From: Thauera sp. GDN1
Lineage (GTDB): Bacteria; Pseudomonadota; Gammaproteobacteria; Burkholderiales; Rhodocyclaceae
NCBI RefSeq assembly: GCF_029223545.1
Contig: NZ_CP097870.1
Location: forward strand, 2,046,001-2,110,000
Direction of reading: 5' to 3'
DNA length: 64,000 bases
Shown here: positions 34,155-44,634 of the stretch, one piece after another
Layout of the letters: every line of letters begins with the position of its first letter
How positions within the stretch are numbered: position 1 is the first letter of the stretch
Notes under the pieces: model-generated
Told to the model about the DNA's origin: nothing
The model's database searches: none
Seen by the model: only the letters and a program-made list of their open reading frames with translations
Translations under genes and position numbers: made by a program

Positions 34155-34940
34155 TCAGTCGAGCTGCAGCACGTCGATGTTGAGCGTGTGGTCGGTGCCG
34201 TTCAGGCGCACCTGGGTAGGCTTGCCGGCGTAGGCTTCCGGGATGCCGCGATCGAAGGTGCGATACACACCGGCGATGGAAACGAGCTCGGGGCCGAAGT
34301 TGCTGGCCATGATGCGTGCGCCGTGGTCGCCCTGGGCGCCGGCGATCGCGCGGCCGCGCAGCGGGCCGTAGCAGTGGATGCTGCCGTCGGCGATGACTTC
34401 CGCGCCGGGGCTGACGCCGCCGAGCAGCACCAGGTCGGTGCCGCGTGCATAGACCTGCTGGCCCGAGCGCAGCGGGCGGTCGACGAACATCGTCGGCGTT
34501 GCTGCTGCGGGGGCGGGCGGGGGTGCCGGCGCGCGCTCCGGCGCGGCGGGCGCCGGGGCCGGAGCGGTGGCAGCGACGGGTCTGGCACGGGCTTCGGCCG
34601 GCGGCTGGGCAGCCAGCTGTGCGGGATCGATCAACGCGAGGCCGGCGCGACGGGCGGACTCGTGATGCGCTTCGGGCAGGCGGATGACGCCGATCGGCTG
34701 CAGGCGATAGCGCCGCAGCAGCGACTGCAGCCCGGGCCAGTCGATGCGTTCGGGCATGCTGGCGACCGCGCCGAAATCGAGGATCACCGTCTCGCCGTTG
34801 AAGAAGTCCGGCATGCCGCCGAGCATCTTGTGCATCGCATCGGCCAGCGTCGTGGGTTCGGCGGCCTGGATCACGGCGAGGGTTGCGCCAAGCGTCGTGT
34901 TGCGGAACTCGATCGGGCGTGCGGACGCGTTGGCGGACAT
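34155..34940 (-). CDS. minC: Septum site-determining protein MinC
   Basis: MinC blocks FtsZ assembly away from midcell. From MSANASARPIEFRNTTLG (ATG at 34940) it is 261 residues: an N-terminal FtsZ-inhibiting domain (about 8-105, with DFFNGETVILDF), an Ala/Pro-rich linker (about 118-152) and a C-terminal beta-helix (about 155-258: LRSGQQVYARGTDLVLLGG, SPGAEVIADGSIHCYGPLRG) that binds MinD. The Pro/Ala linker is longer than in E. coli MinC (231 aa). The same frame runs open far upstream through hslO, but that part is antiphase shadow. Confidence 0.96.
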   Translation of the reverse strand: MSANASARPIEFRNTTLGATLAVIQAAEPTTLADAMHKMLGGMPDFFNGETVILDFGAVASMPERIDWPGLQSLLRRYRLQPIGVIRLPEAHHESARRAGLALIDPAQLAAQPPAEARARPVAATAPAPAPAAPERAPAPPPAPAAATPTMFVDRPLRSGQQVYARGTDLVLLGGVSPGAEVIADGSIHCYGPLRGRAIAGAQGDHGARIMASNFGPELVSIAGVYRTFDRGIPEAYAGKPTQVRLNGTDHTLNIDVLQLD

Positions 34941-35047
34941 GGGCGGAAGGGTCTTCAAAATCAAGGAAGTGTACTGATCGACGGGCGATCGGGCAAGGGC
35001 GGCGACCGTCACGCGAGGCGCATGGACCAGGCCGTCCGCGCGGACGA

Positions 35048-35911
35048 TCAATGCAGCGTCGGCGGCCGGAACAGCGCGTCCACGTCGACCGCGTCGAAGT
35101 GGTAGCTGTGGTTGGAGAGGTCGTCGTGCACCACGATCTCGCCGTGTTCGGCCAGGATCGCACGCACCTCGTCCTCGCCGAGCGCGCGCAGCATGCCCGC
35201 CACCTTCTCGGGATCCGCCGGCCAGTCGTGGGTGACCGCGCGGGCGTCGAACAGGCGCACGTTCTCCTCCGCGAACAGGCGGCGCAGGATTTCCGCGGCA
35301 TCCAGGCCGAGCAGCTCGTCGTCGCGCACCGTGTGGGCGAGCTGTTGCACGCGCGACCAGCCGTCGAGGTCCTTGAGGTCGGCGCCGGGCAGCTTCTGCA
35401 CGAAGAGCGCGACCGCAGCCTGCGGGCTGCAGGCCAGCCACAGGCCGGCGGGCTGCTGTTCGGACTGCGCCAGATAGTGCTCGAAGACCTCGCCGATGCT
35501 GTCGCCCTCGAGCGGCACCAGGCTCTGGTAGGGCTGGTCCAGGCCCTCGATGTCGAGCGAGAGCTGCAGGCGGCCGTCGCCGACGAGCTCGCCCAGGGTG
35601 CTGCCGGTCGGTACGGAGTCGGCCTTGGCGTAGCCGCGCAGGTTCAGCGTCTCGGCGCAGTCGACGACGAGCAGGCTCACCGGACCGTGGCCGGTGATCT
35701 GGAAGGTCAGGCGGCCGGGCTGCTTGAGGTTGCCGGCGATCACCGCCGACACCGCACTCATCTCGCCGAGCAGGCGCGCCACCACCTGCGGGTAGTCGCG
35801 CCCGGCCTGCATGGCCTGCCAGACGTCGGTCAGGCGCACCACGGCGCCGCGGATGTCGAGATCTTCCAGCAGGAAGCGCTGGACGTAACTGGTGGGAAGG
35901 GTGTCGCTCAT
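35048..35911 (-). CDS. hslO: Hsp33 family chaperone HslO lacking the zinc-switch cysteines
   Basis: Hsp33 is a redox-activated holdase. The 287-residue product (ATG at 35911) keeps the family fold: [19 protein letters not shown] near the start, [20 protein letters not shown] and [15 protein letters not shown]. The C-terminal redox switch, normally CxC-(x27-32)-CxxC, is gone: the first pair is replaced by Trp230 and Ala232 ([15 protein letters not shown]) and the second by Asp263 and Ser266 ([15 protein letters not shown]). The only cysteines left are Cys85 and Cys161. The reading frame and surrounding conserved residues are intact, so this is substitution, not frameshift. It lies between yffB-like and minC on the same strand. 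It is possibly constitutively active or regulated by heat or bile-type unfolding stress. Confidence 0.92.
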   Translation of the reverse strand: MSDTLPTSYVQRFLLEDLDIRGAVVRLTDVWQAMQAGRDYPQVVARLLGEMSAVSAVIAGNLKQPGRLTFQITGHGPVSLLVVDCAETLNLRGYAKADSVPTGSTLGELVGDGRLQLSLDIEGLDQPYQSLVPLEGDSIGEVFEHYLAQSEQQPAGLWLACSPQAAVALFVQKLPGADLKDLDGWSRVQQLAHTVRDDELLGLDAAEILRRLFAEENVRLFDARAVTHDWPADPEKVAGMLRALGEDEVRAILAEHGEIVVHDDLSNHSYHFDAVDVDALFRPPTLH

Positions 35912-35940
35912 TCGTTTTCGTTCCAGATGGGGCGGTGGCG

Positions 35941-36291
35941 CTATGCGGTACGGGCGGCGAAGGCCTCGGGGTCGAAGCCGACAACGAGTCCGCCCGCGCC
36001 GAAGTCGATCACCGGGCGGCGGATCAGGCTGGGCTGGGCCTGCATCAGCGCGATGGCGGCGGCGCGGTCGGCGACGGCCTGCTGCTCGGGCGCGAGCTTG
36101 CGCCAGGTGGTGCCGCGCTTGTTGACCAGCGCCTCCCAGCCGAGCGTGTCGCACCAGCGCGCCAGCGTGGCCGCATCGATGCCGGCCTTCTTGTAATCAT
36201 GGAAACCGTAGGCGACACCGGCGCCTTCGAACCAGGCGAAGGTCTTCTTCATGGTGTCGCAGTTCTTGATGCCGTAGATCGTCGGGGGCAT
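35941..36291 (-). CDS. ArsC/Spx-family protein (YffB type)
   Basis: A 116-residue thioredoxin-fold protein of the ArsC/Spx superfamily, YffB subgroup. It begins [16 protein letters not shown], with Cys11 in the position of the ArsC catalytic cysteine. [12 protein letters not shown] and [10 protein letters not shown] are typical; the second block holds the cis-Pro region. YffB proteins are usually glutathione-dependent reductases of unknown substrate and are not confirmed arsenate reductases. The true arsenate reductases of this window are at 55697 and 57266. It begins 3 bp after tex and 29 bp before hslO on the same strand. Confidence 0.88.
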   Translation of the reverse strand: MPPTIYGIKNCDTMKKTFAWFEGAGVAYGFHDYKKAGIDAATLARWCDTLGWEALVNKRGTTWRKLAPEQQAVADRAAAIALMQAQPSLIRRPVIDFGAGGLVVGFDPEAFAARTA

Positions 36292-36294
36292 GGC

Positions 36295-38649
<2,355 letters not shown>

Positions 38650-38810
38650 GAGGATGAGGCGGTGTTGCGAAAGGGAAGGGCCGGATAGTGCAGCATGCCG
38701 CGTGGCGAGATCAACCCGCGTCGGGACGGAGGCGGCGGGGGCGGAACGCAATCGCGGCTGCCGCCGCTCCCACAGCGGGCGCCGCCACTGAGCGTGCGGC
38801 CGATCGGGAG

Positions 38811-38955
38811 GCGTCTGTCGGGGGCGCCTGTCGGCGGCTGCTGTCTGGGCGCGCCTGACGTAGGCGGCCGTGGAAGGCGGCTGTCGGGGCGGCTGTCGGA
38901 GGCGGCTGTCGGAGCGGCTCTGGGAGGCGCCTGTGGGAGCGCCTGTGGGAGCGGC
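38811..38955. repeat. Degenerate 12-14-bp tandem repeat (GGCGGCTGTCGG-type)
   Basis: Eleven imperfect copies of a GC-rich unit (consensus about GGCGSCTGTSGG) start at 38815, 38828, 38841, 38855, 38868, 38881, 38893, 38906, 38918, 38931 and 38943. The period is 12-14 bp and does not follow codon phase. The last units (CTGTGGGAGC) merge into a REP-like hairpin at 38942-38969. Confidence 0.65.
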
Positions 38956-38969
38956 GGCAGCCGCGATGG
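38942..38969. repeat. REP-like dispersed repeat, copy A
   Basis: The 28-bp sequence beginning CCTGTGGGAGCGGCGGCA and ending GCCGCGATGG contains the hairpin GCGGC-GGCA-GCCGC. It differs by one base from the copy at 45696-45723 and sits just past the end of the mutarotase gene. Confidence 0.65.
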
Positions 38970-38982
38970 TCCTGCGCTCGGG

Positions 38983-39831
38983 CTACAGCGCCACCAGCGT
39001 CTGCCGTCCCCACCAGGTTTCGCCGGCGGGCAGGCGCACCGGTTCATGCGCGGCGGCGGCTTCCACGCACAGCATGCGGCGGAAGGCGTCGTCGGGGAGG
39101 TCGGCGATCGCGGCGCTGCGCTCGACCCAGGGGTTCCACACCACCACGTCCGGGAAGCCGTCGGCGTTGATCCCCAGGCTGCGGTCGTATTCGCGCAGCA
39201 GCAGGGGGCGCTTGACGTCGTGATAGACGCGATCGGTCTCGGCCTCGATCAGCAGCACGTCGCCGCTGTCGCGCTTGATGCGGTTGGCGTCGAGCTTGTC
39301 GCGGTACTCGAAGCCGTGCAGGCCTTCGAGACGGGACTCCTCGACCTCGCGCACCGCGAGATAGGTGTGCAGCGCGGCGGTGAACGCCAGCGCCTGATCA
39401 CCGGTGTTCTCGACTTCCAGCTCCAGATCGAGGCGGCTGTCCTCGATCAGGATGCCGAGCTCGGCACGGAAGGGGTGGGGCCAGGCCGCGCGCGTGGTCG
39501 CGTCGTCGCTCAGCGCCAGCGTCAGCAGCGCGAAATCGGCCCCGGTGCGCTCGGTGACCACCGACCAGGTGGCGGTGCGGGCGAAGCCGTGCGCCGGCAG
39601 CGTACCGAGATCGGCGAACTGCGGGAAGCAGACCGGAATGCCGCCGCGGATCGGCGTCCTGCCGTCGAAGACGGCCTGCGGGCTCAGGTACAGGCGCTCG
39701 CCGCCGCCGGGCGGCGACCACGACAGCACCTGCGCACCGTACAGGCTGACCACGGCCGCGGCACCGCCCGCGGTGCGCAGGCGCAGGGCGGGCAGGCCAT
39801 GGAAGTCGATGTGTTCGATCGTCGCCGGCAT
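38983..39831 (-). CDS. D-hexose-6-phosphate mutarotase (YeaD type)
   Basis: Aldose-1-epimerase-fold enzyme that interconverts the anomers of glucose 6-phosphate and related sugars. The 282-residue product shows GAQVLSWSPPGGGERLYLSP (about 32-51), TPIRGGIPVCFPQF (about 59-72), HGFART, the catalytic-His block ALHTYLAVREVEE (about 151-163) and VVVWNPWVERSAAIADLPDD. All are typical of YeaD/YMR099c proteins. It starts 3 bp after the acyl-CoA synthetase/GNAT gene on the same strand, so they share a transcript. The link between the two activities is not obvious. Confidence 0.9.
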   Translation of the reverse strand: MPATIEHIDFHGLPALRLRTAGGAAAVVSLYGAQVLSWSPPGGGERLYLSPQAVFDGRTPIRGGIPVCFPQFADLGTLPAHGFARTATWSVVTERTGADFALLTLALSDDATTRAAWPHPFRAELGILIEDSRLDLELEVENTGDQALAFTAALHTYLAVREVEESRLEGLHGFEYRDKLDANRIKRDSGDVLLIEAETDRVYHDVKRPLLLREYDRSLGINADGFPDVVVWNPWVERSAAIADLPDDAFRRMLCVEAAAAHEPVRLPAGETWWGRQTLVAL

Positions 39832-39834
39832 CGC

Positions 39835-42522
39835 TCAGTCCTGCAGCGTGAGCACGCCCAGCTTGACCGAGCTGTCCTCGGGGTCGTTGCTGAGCACGAA
39901 GCCGAGCTTCTGCACGAACTTGAGCATGCGCTCGTTGTTGGCGAGGAAGACTCCGGTCATGTACTGGATGCCACGGCTGCGCGCGGTCTCGATCAGCACG
40001 CCCATCAGCTTGCGCGCCAGCCCGCGGTGCTGCCAGTCGTCGGCCACCACCACCGCGAACTCGCAGGATTCGCCGTCCGGGTTCACCGCGTAGCGACACA
40101 CGCCGATCTCGTTCTCGACGCCGTCCACGTCGAGGGTGGCGACGAAGGCCATCTCGCGGTCGTAGTCGATCTGGGTCAGGCGCGCCACCATCGCGGGCGG
40201 CAGCTCGCGCATGGTGTTCATGAAGCGGTAGTACTTGGTCTCGGCCGACAGCCGGCGCACGAAGTCGACCTCGAGCTCGGCATCTTCCGGCTTGATCGGG
40301 CGGATCGTCACCGTGGTGCCGTCGGGCACCGTCCACGTGTTGATCAGGTGCGACGGATACGGGTGGATCGCCATGTGGTCGTAGCGGTCCGCGGTCGGCG
40401 AGACGTTATCCACCGTGATGCTGGCATCCACCGCGACCACGCCGTTCTCGTCCACGATCAGCGGGTTGATCTCCATCCCGGTGATCCACGGCAGCTCGCA
40501 GACCATCTCGGAGATGCGCAGCAGCACCAGCTCGAGCGCGTTCATGTCCACCGCCGGCATGTTGCGGAACTCGCCGAGGCGGGTGGCGATGTGGGTGGAG
40601 CGGATCATGTCCGCCACCAGGAAACTGTTGAGCGGCGGCAGGGCGACGGCGATGTCGCTGTTGGCCTCGACCTGGTTGCCGCCCTCGCCGAAGGTGATCG
40701 CCGGGCCGAACACCGGATCGCGCTTGACGCCGACCACAAGCTCGCGGCCATTGCGCTTCTGGATCATCGGCTCGATCGCGATGCCGTTGATGACCGCGTC
40801 GGGCTGCACGCGCTTCACCTCGTCCAGGATCTCCTGGTAGGTCGAGCGCACCGCGGCCAGGCTGCGGATGTTCAGGCGCACGCCGCCGACGTCCGACTTG
40901 TGCACGATGCTCGGCGAGTCGATCTTCATCACCACCGGCAGGCCGATCTCGGCCGACAGCACCATGGCTTCGGCGGCCGAGCGGGCGATGACGGTCTGCG
41001 CGATCGGGATGCGGAAGGCGGCCAGCAGCGCCTTCGACTCCATCTCGTTGAGTTTCTTGCGGCGCTCGGACAGCGCCATCTCGATCACCAGGCGCGCGCT
41101 CTCGACCGAAGGCGGCGGCAGGTGCGACAGCGAGGCCGGGGTCTGCATCAGCAGCTTCTGGTTCTGGTAGTAGGCCGAGATGTGGCTGAAGAGCTCGACC
41201 GCCGGCTCGGGCGTGCGGAAGTTGGGGATGCCGGCGAGGTTGAACTTCTGCCGTGCCTCCTTGACCAGCTCCTCGCCCATCCAGCAGGTGACCACCGGCT
41301 TGTCGGCGGTCTTCTCGAGCTCGATCACCGCCTCGGCCACGCCGGTGGGGTTGCTCATGGCCTGCGGCGTCAGCATCACCATCACGCCGTCGACGTTGGG
41401 GCCGTCGAGCACCGCGCGCAGGGCCTTCTGGTAGCGCTCGGGATCGGCGTCGCCGAGGATGTCGATCGGGTTGCTGTGCGACCAGCCGCTGGGCAGCACC
41501 GCATTGAGCTTCTCGATCGTGCCTTCGGAGAGCTCGGCGAGCGGGATGCCGATGTCGGAGGCGCGGTCGGCGGCCATGACGCCCGGTCCGCCGCCGTTGG
41601 TGATGATGGCCAGGCGGTTGCCGCGCGGACGGAAGTGCGAGAACAGCGCGTTGGCGGCGGCGAACAGCTGGCCCATGTTGTACAGGCGGATCACGCCGGA
41701 CCGGCGCAGCGCGGCATCGAACACCGCGTCGTCACCCAGGGGCGCGCCGCTGTGCGAAAGGATCGCGCGCGAGGCGTTGGGGTGGCGGCCCGCCTTGATC
41801 AGCAGCACCGGCTTGACGCGCGCTGCGCCGCGCAGCGCGCTCATGAAGCGACGGGCGTCGCGGATGCCTTCGACGTAGAGGAAGATGCTCTCGGTACGCG
41901 GGTCCGAGATCATGTATTCGAGCACCTCGCCGAAGTCGATGTCGGACGAGGAGCCCAGCGACACCACCGCCGAGAAGCCGACGTTGTTCGGCTTGGCCCA
42001 GTCGAGGATGGCTGCGCACAGCGCGCCCGATTGCGAGATCAGGCCGATGCTGCCCTTGAGCGCACTGGCGTGGGCGAAGGTGGCGTTGACGCCGAGCTGC
42101 GGGCGCATGATGCCCAGGCAGTTGGGGCCGAGCAGGCGGATGCGGTGGCGGTGGGCGGCCTCGATGACCTGGCGCTCGAGCAGCGCGCCGCGCGGACCGG
42201 CCTCGGAGAAACCCGAGGACAGCAGGATCGCGGCCTTGACGCCGGCGCGGCCGCAGGCATCGACGATGGCGGGGGCCTTCTCGGCGCGCACCGCGATCAC
42301 CACCAGGTCGAGACGCTGCGGCACGTCCTCGACCGACTTGTAGCAGGTCACCCCGTGCACCTTGTCGTGCTTGGGGTTGATCGCGAACAGCTTGCCCTTG
42401 TAGCCGGCGCTGAGCATGTTGCGCATCAGCACGTCGCCGAGCGAGGCTTCGCGTTCGCTGGCGCCGATGATGCCGACGGAGCGCGGTTCCAGAAGCGGAG
42501 TGAGGTAGTGCTTGTCTTTCAT
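39835..42522 (-). CDS. NDP-forming acyl-CoA synthetase fused to GNAT acetyltransferase (Pat-like)
   Basis: An 895-residue fusion. Residues about 1-470 form the CoA-binding/succinyl-CoA-synthetase-alpha-like part (SVGIIGASEREASLGDVLMRN, LLGPNCLGIMRP, SQSGALCAAILDW, and ILSHSGAPLGDDAVFDAALR with the candidate phospho-His). About 480-710 form the ATP-grasp beta part (KIDSPSIVHKSDVGGVRLN, GITFGEGG-like AITFGEGGNQVE, MEINPLIVDENG). About 725-890 form a GNAT domain (DYDREMAFVATL, WQHRGLARKLMGVLIETARSRG). Proteins of this layout include Salmonella Pat, which acetylates acetyl-CoA synthetase. Whether this one makes acyl-CoA, acetylates proteins, or both cannot be read from sequence. The mutarotase gene follows at 3 bp. 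Confidence 0.9.
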   Translation of the reverse strand: MKDKHYLTPLLEPRSVGIIGASEREASLGDVLMRNMLSAGYKGKLFAINPKHDKVHGVTCYKSVEDVPQRLDLVVIAVRAEKAPAIVDACGRAGVKAAILLSSGFSEAGPRGALLERQVIEAAHRHRIRLLGPNCLGIMRPQLGVNATFAHASALKGSIGLISQSGALCAAILDWAKPNNVGFSAVVSLGSSSDIDFGEVLEYMISDPRTESIFLYVEGIRDARRFMSALRGAARVKPVLLIKAGRHPNASRAILSHSGAPLGDDAVFDAALRRSGVIRLYNMGQLFAAANALFSHFRPRGNRLAIITNGGGPGVMAADRASDIGIPLAELSEGTIEKLNAVLPSGWSHSNPIDILGDADPERYQKALRAVLDGPNVDGVMVMLTPQAMSNPTGVAEAVIELEKTADKPVVTCWMGEELVKEARQKFNLAGIPNFRTPEPAVELFSHISAYYQNQKLLMQTPASLSHLPPPSVESARLVIEMALSERRKKLNEMESKALLAAFRIPIAQTVIARSAAEAMVLSAEIGLPVVMKIDSPSIVHKSDVGGVRLNIRSLAAVRSTYQEILDEVKRVQPDAVINGIAIEPMIQKRNGRELVVGVKRDPVFGPAITFGEGGNQVEANSDIAVALPPLNSFLVADMIRSTHIATRLGEFRNMPAVDMNALELVLLRISEMVCELPWITGMEINPLIVDENGVVAVDASITVDNVSPTADRYDHMAIHPYPSHLINTWTVPDGTTVTIRPIKPEDAELEVDFVRRLSAETKYYRFMNTMRELPPAMVARLTQIDYDREMAFVATLDVDGVENEIGVCRYAVNPDGESCEFAVVVADDWQHRGLARKLMGVLIETARSRGIQYMTGVFLANNERMLKFVQKLGFVLSNDPEDSSVKLGVLTLQD

Positions 42523-42875
42523 GATTGGAACCCGACTGGCTAGTTGAATTCGGTACGGCCAGCAGAGCGCGACGAGGCGCGTCAGTCTACTGGATCAAAT
42601 CAAAATTATACTGCAGTGCACAATCTGCATGCGTGCTATTTATAGCATTTCCGTTAATTTCTAACGACTGGCCACCTGGCGCCGGCCGGCGCCGTCGCGC
42701 GATGCCATCATTTTAGGCCAGTGGTCGACGCTAAAGGACAAGCGTACGCCCATGGCGGGATTGCCGCGCATAAAATGCGGTCCAGCTCCGGGGCCGGTGG
42801 GGGCGAACCCGATCCACACCCTTGCCGGGAAGGCTCTCCGCCCGCCGCCGAAATCCCGCAACTGAGGCCACTGCC
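42523..42875. other. Divergent upstream region, locally AT-rich
   Basis: 353 bp between the acyl-CoA synthetase/GNAT gene (minus) and the methyltransferase gene (plus). Bases about 42590-42660 are AT-rich against the rest of the window. There is a TATAAT on the minus strand (42605-42610), which would start the synthetase transcript near 42598, and a perfect hairpin TGCTAT-TT-ATAGCA at 42634-42647 that could be an operator. No gene is seen. Confidence 0.5.
42605..42610 (-). promoter_or_regulatory. Candidate -10 box (TATAAT) for the acyl-CoA synthetase/GNAT gene
   Basis: A perfect TATAAT on the minus strand about 85 bp ahead of the ATG, within the only AT-rich patch of this region. The matching -35 is weak. 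A palindrome, TGCTATTTATAGCA (42634-42647), lies just upstream and may bind an activator or repressor. Confidence 0.4.
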
Positions 42876-43469
42876 ATGCCCGCCACTCCCTCCGTTCCAC
42901 CCGTGTCCGCGCTGAACGCGTCCGACGCCTCCCACCAGGCGCTGCCCGCGCCGTCCGCCTGGGTCGTGCGCTTCGCGTCGCTGCTCGTCCCGGGGGCGCG
43001 GGTGCTCGATTACGCCTGCGGCAGCGGCCGCCATGCCCGCTGGCTCGCCGGGCTGGGCATGCAGGTCGATGCGGTCGATCGCGACCCGGCGGCGCTCGCC
43101 GCACTGCGGGGCGTGGACGGCGTGCGGGTGCGCGAACTGGATCTGGAGGGGGAGAGCTGGCCGCTCGCCGGCGAGCGCTATGACGCGGTGGTCGTCACCA
43201 ACTATCTGCATCGGCCGCGCTTCGATGCGCTGCTGGCGTTGCTGGCGCCGGGCGGCGTGCTGATCTACGAGACCTTCATGCTCGGCAACGAGCGCTTCGG
43301 CAAGCCCTCGAGCCCGGCCTTCCTGCTCCAGCCCGGCGAACTGCTTGCGCGTCTGCCCACGGGCTGGACGCCGCTCGCCTTCGAGCAGGGTGAGGTTGCC
43401 GTGCCGCGCCCGGCGGTGGTGCAGCGCGTGTGTGCGGTGAAGGGCGACGCCATGGCCCGCCTGCCCTGA
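42876..43469 (+). CDS. Class I SAM-dependent methyltransferase
   Basis: A 197-residue Rossmann-fold methyltransferase. Motif I is VLDYACGSGRHARWLA (about 43-58), the acidic end of strand 2 is VDAVDRDPAAL and motif III-IV is DAVVVTNYLHRPRFDAL; GGVLIYETFMLGNERFGKP follows. The set resembles the TehB/UbiE-like small methyltransferases common in betaproteobacteria. The ATG at 42876 has GAGG at a good distance; an upstream ATG at 42822 lacks one. Its substrate is unknown. The gene is convergent with mnmH. Confidence 0.85.
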   Translation: MPATPSVPPVSALNASDASHQALPAPSAWVVRFASLLVPGARVLDYACGSGRHARWLAGLGMQVDAVDRDPAALAALRGVDGVRVRELDLEGESWPLAGERYDAVVVTNYLHRPRFDALLALLAPGGVLIYETFMLGNERFGKPSSPAFLLQPGELLARLPTGWTPLAFEQGEVAVPRPAVVQRVCAVKGDAMARLP

Positions 43470-43494
43470 GCCGTCGCGCTACCCGGTCGCGCGC

Positions 43495-44574
43495 TCAGCT
43501 CGTCGCGGCGGGCGTGCCGGCGGAGGCCGCTTCCAGCGCCAGGATGGCGGCGGCAAGGCGCCCGATGCCCGACTCGCTGAGGTCGTCGGTGACGACCTGC
43601 GGGGCGTCGGCGTAGGCGGCGTAGTTGCCGTTCTGCGAGCGGCGATACAGCGGGTCGTAGTGCAGGTCGATCAGCTCGCCGAAGAGCTCGGGTAGCGCAT
43701 GCTCGGCGGCGAGCGTCTTCCAGCGCGCGAGCGTTTCGTGGCTCTGGTGCTCGCGCAGGCGGTGGAGCTTGTCCTGCAGCGCGGCGACGTCGTCGCCGAG
43801 GTAGGCGTAATCGCGCACCAGGAATTCCAGGCGCGCGTCGCGGCTGGCGTCGATCATGACGCAGGGCGAGCGCCGCATCGCCATGATCAGCGGCTCGGGC
43901 ACGAAGACGAGGCCGATCTTGCGGCTTTCGGCCTCGACATACACCGGGCGCGCGGGATCCAGCGTGCGCAGGCGCGCCCACAGCTGGGTCTCGAAGTGCT
44001 TCTGCGCCGGCTGCGGACGGTCGGGCAGTGCCCCCAGCACCGAACCCTTGTGCGCGGCGAGATCCTCCAGGTCGAGCACCTGCGCGCCCTGCGCGGCGAG
44101 CGCCTCGAGCACGCGCGTCTTGGCGCTGCCGGTGGGTCCGCACACGATGCGCAGGTCGAGGGTGGGCACGATGCGTTCGATCTCGGCGATCACCAGGTGG
44201 CGGAAGGCCTTGTAGCCCCCCTCGAGCTGGCAGGCGTCCCAGCCCACCATGCGCAGCCAGGTGGTGAACGAGCCGCTGCGCTGGCCGCCGCGCCAGCAGT
44301 AGATCAGCGGGCGCCAGTTCTTCGGCCGGTCCTTCAGCACCTCGAGCATGTGGCGCGAGATGTTGGCCGCCACCAGCGCGCCGCCCAGCCGGCGCGCGTC
44401 GAAGGCCGACTGCTGCTTGTACATGGTGCCGACGATGACGCGCTGCTCGTTGTCGAGCACCGGCAGGTTGATCGCGCCCGGGATGTGGTCCTCGGCGAAC
44501 TCGGCGGGCGTGCGCGCGTCGATGATCTCGTCAAAGCCGGACAGCTGTGCTACGGTCGCGACGCCTTTTTGCAT
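43495..44574 (-). CDS. mnmH: tRNA 2-selenouridine synthase
   Basis: MnmH (SelU) replaces sulfur by selenium at position 2 of mnm5s2U34 in tRNA, using selenophosphate, through a geranylated intermediate. The 359-residue protein has an N-terminal rhodanese domain with DARTPAEFAEDHIPGAINLP and active Cys93 in IYCWRGGQRSGS, then a P-loop domain with GPTGSAKT (146-153). E. coli SelU is 364 residues. It diverges from selD, which makes the selenium donor; only 60 bp separate the starts and these include a perfect hairpin. The pair points to selenium use in tRNA modification rather than (or as well as) selenocysteine insertion. Confidence 0.95.
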   Translation of the reverse strand: MQKGVATVAQLSGFDEIIDARTPAEFAEDHIPGAINLPVLDNEQRVIVGTMYKQQSAFDARRLGGALVAANISRHMLEVLKDRPKNWRPLIYCWRGGQRSGSFTTWLRMVGWDACQLEGGYKAFRHLVIAEIERIVPTLDLRIVCGPTGSAKTRVLEALAAQGAQVLDLEDLAAHKGSVLGALPDRPQPAQKHFETQLWARLRTLDPARPVYVEAESRKIGLVFVPEPLIMAMRRSPCVMIDASRDARLEFLVRDYAYLGDDVAALQDKLHRLREHQSHETLARWKTLAAEHALPELFGELIDLHYDPLYRRSQNGNYAAYADAPQVVTDDLSESGIGRLAAAILALEAASAGTPAATS

Positions 44575-44585
44575 GATGTTGACAC

Positions 44586-44615
44586 GACACGCGGCGCCAA
44601 CTTGCGCCGCGTGTC
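44586..44615. promoter_or_regulatory. Perfect 12-bp hairpin between mnmH and selD
   Basis: GACACGCGGCGC (44586-44597) and GCGCCGCGTGTC (44604-44615) pair perfectly around CAACTT. On the plus strand the stem is followed by GCTTTTCT, so in a selD transcript starting upstream it looks like an attenuator or terminator. Because the divergent genes are only 60 bp apart, it could equally be a shared operator. Confidence 0.55.
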
Positions 44616-44634
44616 GCTTTTCTCCCTCGGAAAC

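Larger units (their letters stand above)
38650..38982. other. Gene-free interval between tex and the mutarotase gene
   Basis: 333 bp that hold the tex upstream region (38650-38810) and a degenerate tandem array with a REP-like end (38811-38969). No reading frame here is credible. The promoter for tex should lie in the first 150 bp, but no clear -35/-10 pair is seen. Confidence 0.55.

Noticed and set aside
35941..36291. Arsenate reductase call for the YffB-like gene
   Set aside because: Although in the ArsC superfamily, it lies with tex/hslO/min genes and the YffB subgroup has no shown arsenate activity.
38695..42543. 1282-codon open frame on the plus strand opposite the mutarotase and acyl-CoA synthetase genes
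   Set aside because: Antisense shadow of two well-conserved minus-strand genes; its translation is Arg/His/Asp-rich low-complexity sequence.
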